The translations under genes were made by a program, and so were the position numbers. A stretch of 64,000 bases of DNA from Hyphomicrobiales bacterium (GTDB lineage Bacteria > Pseudomonadota > Alphaproteobacteria > Rhizobiales > Rhizobiaceae). This document shows positions 1 to 8,054 of this stretch, piece by piece. The notes under the pieces were generated by a model. The model was not told the origin of the DNA. It saw only the letters and a program-made list of their open reading frames with translations, and did not search any database. Positions within the stretch are counted from its first letter, which is position 1; the number at the start of each line of letters is the position of its first letter. The stretch covers positions 62,001-126,000 of the forward strand of contig UCEU01000026.1 in the NCBI GenBank assembly GCA_900471485.1, read 5' to 3'.

Positions 1-1
1 C

Positions 2-127
2 ATTTTACGGGCCGGCTACCGGCTGCTCTACCAGGACTACGAGAGCGACGATTTCACCGGCGCGAACAAGTTCCGTTGGGATGTCAGCCAGCATGGACCG
101 GCCATCGGCTTTTCCATGCGGTTCTAA
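2..127 (+). CDS. C-terminal end of a probable outer-membrane beta-barrel protein (partial)
   Basis: Only the last 41 codons are in the window, in the frame closed by TAA at 125-127. The visible tail alternates polar and hydrophobic residues (GYRLLYQDYESDD, then AIGFSMRF) and ends in a phenylalanine. That ending is typical of the terminal beta-strand of Gram-negative outer-membrane proteins recognised by the BAM machinery. The family cannot be named from this fragment. It lies 18 bp upstream of the hydrolase gene on the same strand and may be co-transcribed with it. Confidence 0.55.
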   Translation: MLRAGYRLLYQDYESDDFTGANKFRWDVSQHGPAIGFSMRF

Positions 128-145
128 TTCACGATCGGAGTTGCC

Positions 146-1222
146 ATGTTCTTCGCCCGGAAATCCGCTGCCCGCTCCCTCGTCACGCTGCTGGCGGGTT
201 CGTTCCTGCTTCTCGGCCAGGTGGCTGCGGACGCCTGCACGCGGCTGGTCTATCTCGGGCCTGACGGCAACGTCATCACGGCGCGCTCCATGGACTGGAA
301 GAGCGACATCACCACCAACCTCTATGTGCTGCCGCGCGGGATGAAACGCAGCGGCGAGGCGGGGCCGAACTCCATCGAGTGGACGTCGAAATACGGCAGC
401 CTGGTCGCGACCGGCTATGACGTCTCGACCACCGACGGGGTCAACGAGAAGGGCCTGAACGCCAACCTGCTGTGGCTGGTGGAGTCCGAATATCCGGCCT
501 TCGGCAAGGCGAGCAAGCCGGGGCTGACGATCGCCGCCTGGGCGCAATATGTGCTCGACAATTTCGCGACGGTGAAGGAGGCGGTCGATGCGCTCGAGAG
601 CGAACCCTTCACCATCGTTACCGACAACGTGCCGGGCGAAAACCGGCTGACGACGGTGCATCTGTCGATATCGGACGCCACGGGCGACAGCGCGATCATC
701 GAATATATCGCCGGCAAGCAGGTGATCCATCACGACCGCGCCTATCAGGTCATGACCAATTCGCCGACCTTCGACCAGCAGCTGGCGCTCAACGCCTACT
801 GGAAGCAGATCGGCGGCACGGTGATGCTGCCGGGCACCAACAGGGCCGCGGATCGTTTCGCGCGTGCATCCTTCTATGTCAACGCCATCCCCAAGGACGA
901 GGATCCGAACCGAGCGCTTGCCAGCGTCTTCAGCGTCATCCGGAACGCATCGGTTCCCTATGGGCTGAACACGGCCGACGAGCCGAACATCTCCTCGACC
1001 CGCTGGCGCACGGTGTTCGATCACAAGCGCAAGCTCTATTTCTTCGAGTCGGCGCTGACGCCGAACACCTTCTGGGTGGACCTGAAGAAGATCGACTTTT
1101 CCAAGGAGGGCGGCAAGGTGAAGCGGCTCGATCTCGGCGAGAGCCAGGACCACACCTATTCCGGCGATGCCACCGGCCAGTTCAAGGACGCCAAGCCATT
1201 CATATTCCTCGGCCTGCACTAG
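146..1222 (+). CDS. Choloylglycine hydrolase / penicillin V acylase family linear amide hydrolase
   Basis: This 358-residue Ntn-hydrolase should cleave a linear amide bond (bile-salt, penicillin V or N-acyl homoserine lactone type substrates are known for the family). A hydrophobic signal peptide ends at ADA, immediately before Cys31, which would be the N-terminal nucleophile after processing. Other family residues are visible: Arg47 and Asp50 (ARSMDW), Asn205 (MTNSP) and an arginine in the NRAADR segment near 233-237. ATG at 146 follows a CGGAG ribosome binding site. The signal peptide indicates a periplasmic enzyme, as in Gram-negative penicillin V acylases. The true substrate cannot be read from sequence; quorum-signal degradation is one possibility. 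Confidence 0.9.
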   Translation: MFFARKSAARSLVTLLAGSFLLLGQVAADACTRLVYLGPDGNVITARSMDWKSDITTNLYVLPRGMKRSGEAGPNSIEWTSKYGSLVATGYDVSTTDGVNEKGLNANLLWLVESEYPAFGKASKPGLTIAAWAQYVLDNFATVKEAVDALESEPFTIVTDNVPGENRLTTVHLSISDATGDSAIIEYIAGKQVIHHDRAYQVMTNSPTFDQQLALNAYWKQIGGTVMLPGTNRAADRFARASFYVNAIPKDEDPNRALASVFSVIRNASVPYGLNTADEPNISSTRWRTVFDHKRKLYFFESALTPNTFWVDLKKIDFSKEGGKVKRLDLGESQDHTYSGDATGQFKDAKPFIFLGLH

Positions 1223-1256
1223 AGTCTCCTACAAGTGGGATGAACGGAGGACGCCG

Positions 1257-2927
1257 ATGAGGCGGTTGATTTTCGCACTGCTACGGTCGCTCTCGGTGGT
1301 CGGCCTTGCGCTCGGATTCGCCTTCTTCGCGGCTTCGCTGACGCCGAGCCTGATGCCGCGCAGTTTCGTGGTGCAGGGTGTGCTCTCGGGCATATCGGCG
1401 GCCGTCGGCTATCTCGTGGGTGTCATGCTCGTCTGGCTCTGGACGTATATGGAGCTGCCGGCGCCGAGGGCAGGGCTAGCGGTCTACAGGGCCGTCGTGC
1501 TGGTGGTCGGCATCCTTTTAGCCATCGGCTTCCTCTGGCAGGCGGCTGGGTGGCAGAATTCGATCCGCGACCTCTGGCACATGGAGCCCGTGGAAACGGC
1601 CGATCCCTTCAAGCTCGCCGGTATCGCCTTCTTGGTTTTCGTGGTCGGGATACTGATCGGGCGGCTGTTCCTGTTCACCTGGCGGTGGTTCTCCCGGCGG
1701 CTTGCTCGCTACGTGCCGCAGCGGGTGTCTAATGTCATCGGAGGGGTGATTGCGATCGCCTTGTTCTGGTCGGTGGTCGAGGGCGTATTGCTGCGCGCGG
1801 GGCTGCATCTGGCCGACAGTTCGTTCCAGAAGGTCGATGCACTGATCGAGGCGGATGTGCCGCAGCCGACGGCATCGGGCAAGACGGGAAGCCCGGCCTC
1901 GCTGGTGGCGTGGAACGGGCTCGGTCGGCAGGGGCGGCATTTCGTGGATTCGGGGCCAGGTGCCGCCGATATCCAGGACTTCTGGAACTCGGAGGCGAAG
2001 GAGCCGATCCGCGTCTATGTCGGCCTCAACAATGCCGCGACGATCGAGGAACGGGCCAAGCTGGCGCTGGACGAAATGAAGCGGCAGGGGGCCTTCGACC
2101 GGTCGCTGCTCGTCATCATCGCGCCGACAGGGACAGGCTGGGTCGATCCGGCGGCGATGGATACGCTCGAATATCTGCAGCACGGCGATGTCGCGAGCGT
2201 GGCGCTGCAATACTCCTACCTGACGAGCTGGCTGTCGCTGCTGGTCGAGCCGGAATACGGCGCGGATTCGGCCAAGGCGCTGTTTCCCGAAGTCTATGGA
2301 TACTGGACCAAGTTGCCGCACGACAAGCGGCCGAAGCTCTACCTGCATGGCCTCAGTCTGGGATCTTTGAACTCGCAACTCTCGGCTGACCTCTTCGATA
2401 TCGTCGCCGATCCCTATCAGGGTGCGCTGTGGAGCGGGCCGCCTTTCGAGAGCGAGATGTGGCGCAGCGTGACGGCGGGGCGCGATCCAGGCTCGCCGGC
2501 GTGGCTGCCGCGCTTCCGCGACGGCTCGATCATCCGCTTCACCGACCAGACCAATGCGCTCGATCTGCCCGGGGCGGCGTGGGGACCGATCCGCATGGTC
2601 TATCTGCAATATGCCAGCGACGCGGTGACCTTCTTCGATCCGCATTCCTTCTATCGCGAGCCCGACTGGATGAAGGCGCCGCGCGGGCCGGATGTATCGC
2701 CGAGCTTCCGCTGGTTTCCCGTTCTGACGATGCTGCAGTTGCTGGTCGACATGGCGACGGCGACGACGTCTCCGATGGGGCATGGGCACGTCTATGCGCC
2801 GCAGCACTACATCGACGCGTGGGTGGCGGTGACGGCGCCTGACGTTGCACCTGACAGGATCGAAGCGCTCAAGCGGCACTTCGAGAGTGAGGCCTCGTCT
2901 GGGCCCGCGTCTGGGGATAACGATTGA
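1257..2927 (+). CDS. Membrane-anchored alpha/beta-hydrolase family protein (DUF2319 type)
   Basis: This 556-residue protein has an N-terminal hydrophobic region with about five membrane segments in the first 220 residues, followed by a soluble domain with a lipase-type nucleophile elbow, GLSLGS, in the sequence LYLHGLSLGS. That layout fits the Abhydrolase_9 (formerly DUF2319) family, whose substrate is unknown. Reading upstream the frame stays open to 1167, inside the preceding gene, but ATG 1257 has a good CGGAGG ribosome binding site and starts a membrane segment, so it is preferred. It lies 34 bp after the acylase gene, so co-transcription is likely. Confidence 0.82.
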   Translation: MRRLIFALLRSLSVVGLALGFAFFAASLTPSLMPRSFVVQGVLSGISAAVGYLVGVMLVWLWTYMELPAPRAGLAVYRAVVLVVGILLAIGFLWQAAGWQNSIRDLWHMEPVETADPFKLAGIAFLVFVVGILIGRLFLFTWRWFSRRLARYVPQRVSNVIGGVIAIALFWSVVEGVLLRAGLHLADSSFQKVDALIEADVPQPTASGKTGSPASLVAWNGLGRQGRHFVDSGPGAADIQDFWNSEAKEPIRVYVGLNNAATIEERAKLALDEMKRQGAFDRSLLVIIAPTGTGWVDPAAMDTLEYLQHGDVASVALQYSYLTSWLSLLVEPEYGADSAKALFPEVYGYWTKLPHDKRPKLYLHGLSLGSLNSQLSADLFDIVADPYQGALWSGPPFESEMWRSVTAGRDPGSPAWLPRFRDGSIIRFTDQTNALDLPGAAWGPIRMVYLQYASDAVTFFDPHSFYREPDWMKAPRGPDVSPSFRWFPVLTMLQLLVDMATATTSPMGHGHVYAPQHYIDAWVAVTAPDVAPDRIEALKRHFESEASSGPASGDND

Positions 2928-3058
2928 TCGGGCAGGCCGATTGCATCGGATCACGTCATTATGCTGTGAGTTAACCACGTTCCTTAGGGTTTCGTTCAGG
3001 CTCCCGTATCAGTTTGCGCCACAGTGGCTGGGAAACCACAGCATTGAGGCTCTGAACC

Positions 3059-3220
3059 ATGACCTATAGCGGATTGCTTCTGGCCGGCGTCGTCGCCGGG
3101 TTGATCACCATTCTTGCCGTCGGCAGCCGGCCGGCGACCGAAGCGGCATCCAACTGGCCGACCATCGACGCCAGCAAGACCGACCGTATCGTCACCGGCA
3201 GCGTACCCGGCGCAAAGTGA
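3059..3220 (+). CDS. Small single-pass membrane protein, hypothetical
   Basis: This is a 53-codon frame. It opens with a hydrophobic helix (LLLAGVVAGLITILAVG) and continues with a short polar tail ending GSVPGAK. GAGG lies about nine bases before the ATG. Codon use resembles the neighbouring genes. Small proteins of this shape are common in rhizobia, but I recognise no named family. It could be an inner-membrane microprotein or a secreted peptide; no function is assigned. Confidence 0.5.
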   Translation: MTYSGLLLAGVVAGLITILAVGSRPATEAASNWPTIDASKTDRIVTGSVPGAK

Positions 3221-3538
3221 CCATGCAGCGCCTGACGCGGGCCGAAATCCGTCCCGGATCGGTACGTTCCATCAGTGAATTCCTGGATATTAATGTTGCG
3301 TTAACGCCGTCATCGGCGCGCGCTTCTACTCGCGACGATCATGGCCTAACCCGGTTGCATGGTTGGCGGGATTCGTTCGAAATTGCAGCTCTGCCTTACC
3401 AGTCTGGTAACCGTCCGCACGGATCCGGGATTGATCGCCTTCGACTTGCCTGACTAGAGTATCATCGAGGTCGGCTTCTCGGTCTCGGCAGGCGGCATCA
3501 ACGGGGATCACGTGGGTATATATTTCAAGGCAGCGGTC
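3221..3538. other. Intergenic stretch without a supported gene
   Basis: About 320 bases separate the small membrane protein from the next hypothetical gene. An open frame from 3217 to 3453 exists but lacks a convincing start signal and family resemblance. An AT-rich patch near 3285-3305 could contribute to a promoter for the downstream gene. I see no RNA gene or strong hairpin here. Confidence 0.4.
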
Positions 3539-3790
3539 ATGGATCAGTCCAGCCAGCGTTATGACGTTCTTTGCGATCCCATGGATATGTGGATGGTGTG
3601 GGACAACGTCGCCGAAGAGCCCGCATCCTTTGGCGGCCAGATTCTCTATGGACTGGTCGAGAGCCACGCGCTTGAAGTCGCCAAGATCATGAACGAGCTT
3701 TACGGCAAGGGCGGCACTCGCGAAGAGGCTGTCGTATCCGACGCCTTCGACGCCCGTCCGCGGCTCAGTGCCGACGGCGGTCGGTCCTGA
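3539..3790 (+). CDS. Hypothetical protein, conserved-looking, 83 residues
   Basis: The product is acidic and has a compact, well-ordered composition (DMWMVWDNVAEEPASFGG, then a helix around HALEVAKIMNELYGKG), unlike a random frame. A weak AAGG precedes ATG 3539. An alternative GTG at 3512 preceded by GGGGA would add nine residues. I do not recognise a domain; the sequence suggests a small cytosolic helical protein. It converges with the OmpA-family gene on the other strand. Confidence 0.5.
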   Translation: MDQSSQRYDVLCDPMDMWMVWDNVAEEPASFGGQILYGLVESHALEVAKIMNELYGKGGTREEAVVSDAFDARPRLSADGGRS

Positions 3791-3861
3791 TACAGGTCAA
3801 TCTCAAATCGTGACGGGCAATCGCCCCGCAGTCGCTGCGGGGCGGGTCGCTATCGTCGGTC

Positions 3862-4440
3862 TCAGCCCTTGGCCTTGAAGACGCCGAGGTTGATGAGCTG
3901 GACGCGCCTGTTGTTGGAGGCGTCGGCATTGGTGCCTTCGATCGGCATGTATTCGCCGACACCCACGGCGTAGAGCCGGCGCGGATCGACGGCGAAGGTG
4001 GTGGACAGCGCTTCCCGGATGGCGGCGGCGCGCTGCTCGCTGAGATCGAGATTGTGCTTCTCGTCGCCGGTGGCGCTGGCATGGCCGACGATCATGAAGT
4101 TGTAGGCCCAGAGGTTCGGGTGATGCAGCGCGTCGGCGATCAGGCCGAGCGTGCGGTAGGAGCTCGGCTGGATGGCGACGGAGTCGTTTTCGAAATTGAT
4201 CTCGACCACCATCTGCGGCAGCTTGGCGATGCGTTTCCAGTTCGGCAGGGCGCCCATCGGCTTGTTGCCGCCGTTGATCGCTTCCTGGCGCAGCAATTCG
4301 AGGTCGATCGCCGGTGCCGCAGTCGTCAGCTTGCCGAGACCCTTGACGATGCGTTCCTGCGAGACTTCCTGCGCTGCGGCGAGGCTGGGCAGGAGCGACA
4401 GGGCGAGAAGGGCTGCGGTCTTCAGAGCAAAACGTCTCAT
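3862..4440 (-). CDS. OmpA-family periplasmic/outer-membrane-associated protein
   Basis: This 192-residue protein has a signal peptide (hydrophobic run ending SLAAAQ) and a C-terminal OmpA-like peptidoglycan-binding domain. Domain hallmarks are the FENDS strand, the IVGHASATGDEKHN segment, LSEQRAAAIREAL and the closing NNRRVQLINLG. OmpA domains bind meso-diaminopimelate in peptidoglycan and tether the envelope. ATG 4440 is chosen because the signal peptide begins there, although the frame continues upstream into the preceding gene. The gene starts 4 bp after the Cys-rich gene stops, so the two form an operon. Confidence 0.8.
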   Translation of the reverse strand: MRRFALKTAALLALSLLPSLAAAQEVSQERIVKGLGKLTTAAPAIDLELLRQEAINGGNKPMGALPNWKRIAKLPQMVVEINFENDSVAIQPSSYRTLGLIADALHHPNLWAYNFMIVGHASATGDEKHNLDLSEQRAAAIREALSTTFAVDPRRLYAVGVGEYMPIEGTNADASNNRRVQLINLGVFKAKG

Positions 4441-4444
4441 CCTG

Positions 4445-4867
4445 TTATCTCCAGCCTGCATCGGTGATGACCTGGTTGCATTCCTTGCTGACACGGCTTT
4501 CCTTCTTCACAAGGCAGGCCAGCACGAAGCCGTCGCCCTTGATGCCGTTGCAGCTCTTCGACATGTCGCGCTGGCAGACTTCCTTGTAGACGGTCTGCGC
4601 ATGTTCGCGCTGATCGACCGAACGGAAGACATCGCCCACCGATGCCTTGCAGGCAGGCGACACCTTGGCGGCGTTCTGCTGCAGGCAATCGGCGATGCGG
4701 CCGCCGCCGAGGTTCAACCCCTTGCACAGCTTCTGAATATCGGCGCCGCAATCTGCCGCCAGCTTGGTGACCGCATCGGCGTAGCTCATGGTCTGGCCCG
4801 ATGCGGTGGCGATGCAGGCCGTGGAAGCCAGCACGATCGCCACCAGTCGAAATCCGCCCTTTAGCAT
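4445..4867 (-). CDS. Secreted cysteine-rich repeat family protein
   Basis: This 140-residue product has a signal peptide (LVAIVLASTACIATASG) and a mature region with regularly spaced cysteines: ADCGADIQKLCKG, IADCLQQN, SPACKASV, EVCQRDMSKSCNG, LACLVKKES and KECNQ. The spacing matches the cysteine-rich repeat family (PF00839 type), small periplasmic proteins of unknown role thought to form disulfides. It is the first gene of a two-gene minus-strand unit with the OmpA-family gene, 4 bp apart. Confidence 0.75.
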   Translation of the reverse strand: MLKGGFRLVAIVLASTACIATASGQTMSYADAVTKLAADCGADIQKLCKGLNLGGGRIADCLQQNAAKVSPACKASVGDVFRSVDQREHAQTVYKEVCQRDMSKSCNGIKGDGFVLACLVKKESRVSKECNQVITDAGWR

Positions 4868-4994
4868 TTCGTCCCCTCTGTCGAATGGATGTGAAATCGA
4901 ACGGGGGCAGCTTGCACGAAGTTCGGCGCGAGCGGGCGTATGTTACGGTAACACACACCCGGTTTATGCATGTGAAAAGAGCGTCGAGCCGTGA

Positions 4995-5492
4995 TCAGTC
5001 GGCGGCGACGGGAAGCTTCCAGAGTTCGTCGAAGGCGATGCTGTCGAAGAAGGCCGAGGCCTTGACGATCCTGCCGTCCCTTAGATCGAGGAACCAGGCG
5101 TAGGTGTTCTTGTAGGGCCGGCCGTCCTTTGCCGTTCCCGCGGCGTCGAAGAAGACGATCACGGTGTCGTCTTCGGCGTAGATGTTGCGGATGGTCGGTT
5201 TGAGACCGACGCTCATGCGCGCGTTGAACGGCTTGATGACCTCGCCGATGAAGGCCGCGCGGCTAGGGTAGGTCCTGGCGGCCGCCGAGTTGCCGGTGAT
5301 CGTCCATTCGACGTCGTCGGCCAGGAGGTCGTATGGGCTTCCGGTGCCCGAAGCCCATGCATCGAACGCTTTTCGTACTGCCGCCTTGTTGGCGTTTTCA
5401 TCTGCTGCCATGACGTCACCCATGTGCACGAGGATAAGACCGAAGGACAGGGCAAGCGCCAAGGCGATTGCCCTTGGTATCGCAATACGCAT
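4995..5492 (-). CDS. Exported NTF2-like / SnoaL-type protein
   Basis: This 165-residue product has a signal peptide (about residues 1-29, ending VMAADE) followed by an NTF2-like fold: an N-terminal helix with AFDAWASG, DDVEWTITG, then strands with VIVFFDAAGTAKDG and YAWFLDLRDGRIVKASAFFD. The family binds small molecules or acts as ketosteroid-isomerase-like enzymes; export to the periplasm is the less common form. It lies 32 bp downstream of the SDR gene on the same strand, so it probably belongs to the same transcript. The substrate is unknown. Confidence 0.75.
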   Translation of the reverse strand: MRIAIPRAIALALALSFGLILVHMGDVMAADENANKAAVRKAFDAWASGTGSPYDLLADDVEWTITGNSAAARTYPSRAAFIGEVIKPFNARMSVGLKPTIRNIYAEDDTVIVFFDAAGTAKDGRPYKNTYAWFLDLRDGRIVKASAFFDSIAFDELWKLPVAAD

Positions 5493-5524
5493 CACGGAAC
5501 TCCCTGAGTTTTCCTGTGCCAGCC

Positions 5525-6328
5525 TCAGATCTGGTTTTCCCAGGCCTTGAGCTGGTGCTCCTTCAGCATGTCCTCGATGACCTTGGGCACGACATTGCGG
5601 AACTTTCCGGTGTCGGCGGGCACCACTTCGATCATGCGCTCGATCATCTCGCCCGGGTTCATCTTGCCCTCCGGCGTCGCGAAGAAGTCGTCGAAGCCCT
5701 TGCGGAGCTCGGCGCGCTTGGTGACGTTCTTGCTGTCGTCGAGCCAGCGGAAGGGATTGTCCGCCATGGTTTCGTTGTAGCCGGTGTAATAGGCGCCGGG
5801 GTTGATGGTCTGGATCTTGATGCCGTATCTGCTGAGCTCCTGCTGCAGCGCTTCGGCGATCGATTCCAGCGCATGCTTGGTGGAGACGTAGGTACCCCAG
5901 TTGGCAGGGGTGAAGAGGCCGCCCATCGAGGAGGTGAAGGCCACCTTGCCGCGCTTGCCCTGCTTCACCCATTTCTGCACCACGCCCTGCGTCAGTTGTA
6001 GCGGCAGGATGACGTTGACCTCGAAATTGCGGCGGACAAGCTCGATCGGTATCTCCCAGACCGGGCCGGCCTCGCCCATGCCGGCATTGTTCCAGAGCAC
6101 GTCATATTCCCATCCTATGGCCTGCCTGATGTCGTAGGGATCGTCGAGGTCGAGGCGTTCGACGCGCAGGTTCTTGAGGCCTAGTGCCGCGGCCTCCTCG
6201 CGCAGCGGCGTGACCTGCGACGAGACGTGCGCCGTCGCGATGATGTTGTGGCCGTTTTTCGCCATGCCGATGGCGGCGGCCTTGCCGAAGCCTGAGCCGG
6301 CACCGGTGACAAGGATAGTCTTGGACAT
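5525..6328 (-). CDS. SDR-family oxidoreductase
   Basis: This is a 267-residue classical short-chain dehydrogenase. The cofactor loop TGAGSGFG is at residues 8-15, the NNAG motif near 80, a catalytic serine in TSSMGG near 133, and the YVSTK active site gives Tyr147 and Lys151. The residue after the second beta strand does not clearly settle NAD versus NADP. It sits between the GlcG-like gene (38 bp upstream) and the exported NTF2-like gene downstream, forming a three-gene unit behind an AraC regulator. The substrate cannot be deduced. Confidence 0.88.
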   Translation of the reverse strand: MSKTILVTGAGSGFGKAAAIGMAKNGHNIIATAHVSSQVTPLREEAAALGLKNLRVERLDLDDPYDIRQAIGWEYDVLWNNAGMGEAGPVWEIPIELVRRNFEVNVILPLQLTQGVVQKWVKQGKRGKVAFTSSMGGLFTPANWGTYVSTKHALESIAEALQQELSRYGIKIQTINPGAYYTGYNETMADNPFRWLDDSKNVTKRAELRKGFDDFFATPEGKMNPGEMIERMIEVVPADTGKFRNVVPKVIEDMLKEHQLKAWENQI

Positions 6329-6366
6329 GCTGATCTCCTCTTCTTCGTTGGTCTTGTGAGCGAAAT

Positions 6367-6777
6367 TCAGGACGCTGCGTCGAAGCCCGAGAGGGCGGCG
6401 CGCGCGACGTCCATGTCCTGCGCGACGGCGCCGCCCGAGACGCCGAGCGCGCCGAGGAAGGTGCCGTCGGGGGCGGAAAGCGGCAGCCCGCCGCCGAAGA
6501 TGACGAGGCCGCCATTGGTCTGCTCAAGCCCGGGCGAGCCGCCGCCAGGCTTGCAGAACTCGCCGACCGTTTCGGTCGCCATCTGGAAGAGGGCGGCGGT
6601 CCGCGCCTTGCCGACGGCGATGTCGATCGAGCCGAGAAGCGCGCCATCCATTCGGCTGAACGCCTTGAGCCGGGCGCCGGCGTCGAGTACGGCGATGTTG
6701 ACGGGGACGCCGATCTCCGTGGCGCGGGCCTCTCCAGCCGCGATGATGGATCGAGCCTGATTGTTCGAAATCTGCAT
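6367..6777 (-). CDS. GlcG/HbpS family protein
   Basis: This 136-residue protein matches the GlcG/HbpS (DUF336) family: a VNIAVLDAGARLKAFSRMDGA core, KARTAALF, the glycine-rich GGLVIFGGGLPL segment and a C-terminal FLGALGVSGGAVAQD. Members bind haem or cofactors, or act as accessory proteins in glycolate and diol metabolism. ATG 6777 follows a GGAGGGGAT ribosome binding site; the frame extends 43 codons further upstream without support. It is first in a unit with the SDR and NTF2-like genes, 173 bp downstream of the AraC regulator. Confidence 0.82.
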   Translation of the reverse strand: MQISNNQARSIIAAGEARATEIGVPVNIAVLDAGARLKAFSRMDGALLGSIDIAVGKARTAALFQMATETVGEFCKPGGGSPGLEQTNGGLVIFGGGLPLSAPDGTFLGALGVSGGAVAQDMDVARAALSGFDAAS

Positions 6778-6950
6778 ATCATCCCCTCCGTCGCGGACGC
6801 CTTGGCGTTCCTTTGGCGTGGAGAATATCCGGCTCCGCCAGGCTGGCGATGTACGAGGGTGCTGTTTTGTGTACCGGCGTGCTGCTTTGCCCTCGGCGGA
6901 AATCACATATGCTTGAGGGGTTTAACCGCAGATAGGCGATTTTCTATGTG

Positions 6951-7856
6951 TCACATCTTGTGCTTGCGCCGCCATTCGCCTGGGGTGGCGTTCACGTATC
7001 TCACGAAGACCTTGGTGAAATGGCTGTGATCGACGAAGCCGCAGTCCTCCGCGATAGCCTGGATGGTCAGGCCGGTCGCGAGAAGCAGGCGCATGGCCTT
7101 TTCGAGCCGCTGATGCTGCAGCCACATCATCGGCGAGCGTCCGGTGCTGATCTTGAAGGAGCGGGCGAGATGGGCGCGCGAGAGACCGGTTTCCTTGGCG
7201 AGTACGTCGAGCCCGATGTCGCCCTTCAGATCGGCGAGAAGCAGGTCCTTCACCCGACGCTCCTGCCACGGCGCCAGACCGCCTCTGACGGCCCGGAATT
7301 CGATCGCCCGTTCGCCGTAGGAGGTCGTGAGGTGGCTGAGCAGCGTGACGGTCAGATGGTCGAGAAACAGTCGCGACATGGCCGCCGGCTCCTCGAACGC
7401 CGGCACGAAGCATTCCATCAGGTTGCGGACGATGGCGTCGGAATGCCCGAGCACATTGCGGTCGCGCAGCGTCGAGAAGGGTGCCAGATCGTGCTCGTGG
7501 TGGAATTCGGCGATCGCTGCGTGCGAGGCGAATATCGAGACGCAATCGACGTCTCCGGCCTCTACCGCGCTGTAGCGCCTGCGAAGGTCGAGAAGCAGGA
7601 ATTCGCCGGGATCAAGCGGAACGGAGGTGGCCGGCTTGCCGTCGATCCAGCGCGGGCGTGCGGGCAGGTGGTTGCGCTGGTAGCAGATCATGTAACCATC
7701 GGCCTGCTCCAGCTGCACGGGAATGCCGTTGTCGTCATGCTGCCATTTCAGTCGGCCCAAGGTGGCGTCCTGAAGGGCGATCTGGCTCATCTCGAGCGAC
7801 GCGGGCCGATCGACTCCCTGAAACCTATCCGGACTGCGAATTCCCCTTTGCGTCAT
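6951..7856 (-). CDS. AraC-family transcriptional regulator
   Basis: This 301-residue regulator has an N-terminal AraC-binding-like sensing domain and a C-terminal pair of helix-turn-helix motifs: the first around LDVLAKETGLSRAHLARSFK, the second around IQAIAEDCGFVDHSHFTKVF, ending TPGEWRRKHKM. ATG 7856 with an upstream GGGAGC is preferred; a TTG at 7895 would add 13 residues. It lies upstream of the GlcG-SDR-NTF2 unit on the same strand and divergent from the PLP decarboxylase, so either is a plausible target. The effector is unknown. Confidence 0.88.
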   Translation of the reverse strand: MTQRGIRSPDRFQGVDRPASLEMSQIALQDATLGRLKWQHDDNGIPVQLEQADGYMICYQRNHLPARPRWIDGKPATSVPLDPGEFLLLDLRRRYSAVEAGDVDCVSIFASHAAIAEFHHEHDLAPFSTLRDRNVLGHSDAIVRNLMECFVPAFEEPAAMSRLFLDHLTVTLLSHLTTSYGERAIEFRAVRGGLAPWQERRVKDLLLADLKGDIGLDVLAKETGLSRAHLARSFKISTGRSPMMWLQHQRLEKAMRLLLATGLTIQAIAEDCGFVDHSHFTKVFVRYVNATPGEWRRKHKM

Positions 7857-8054
7857 CCGGAGCTCCCGCTCGATGCTGCGGCGGAATAATACCAAGGCTG
7901 AAGGGCGAAATCCACCTTAGCATTCGGGGAGGCGCCGCTGTTCGATCCGGCTGGCGTCGGCACTGTGTTCAAGGTATTTCTAATATTTGTTAGATCTAGG
8001 CAGGCGATGTCGCGTGCGCAAACGGTGCGGTCGATCTCGCGGGGAGGGGATGCC

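Noticed and set aside
1518..2978. 486-codon minus-strand frame opposite the alpha/beta hydrolase
   Set aside because: Arg-rich shadow without start signal.
3217..3453. 78-codon hypothetical frame after the small membrane protein
   Set aside because: It overlaps the stop of the previous gene, has no convincing site and looks random in composition.
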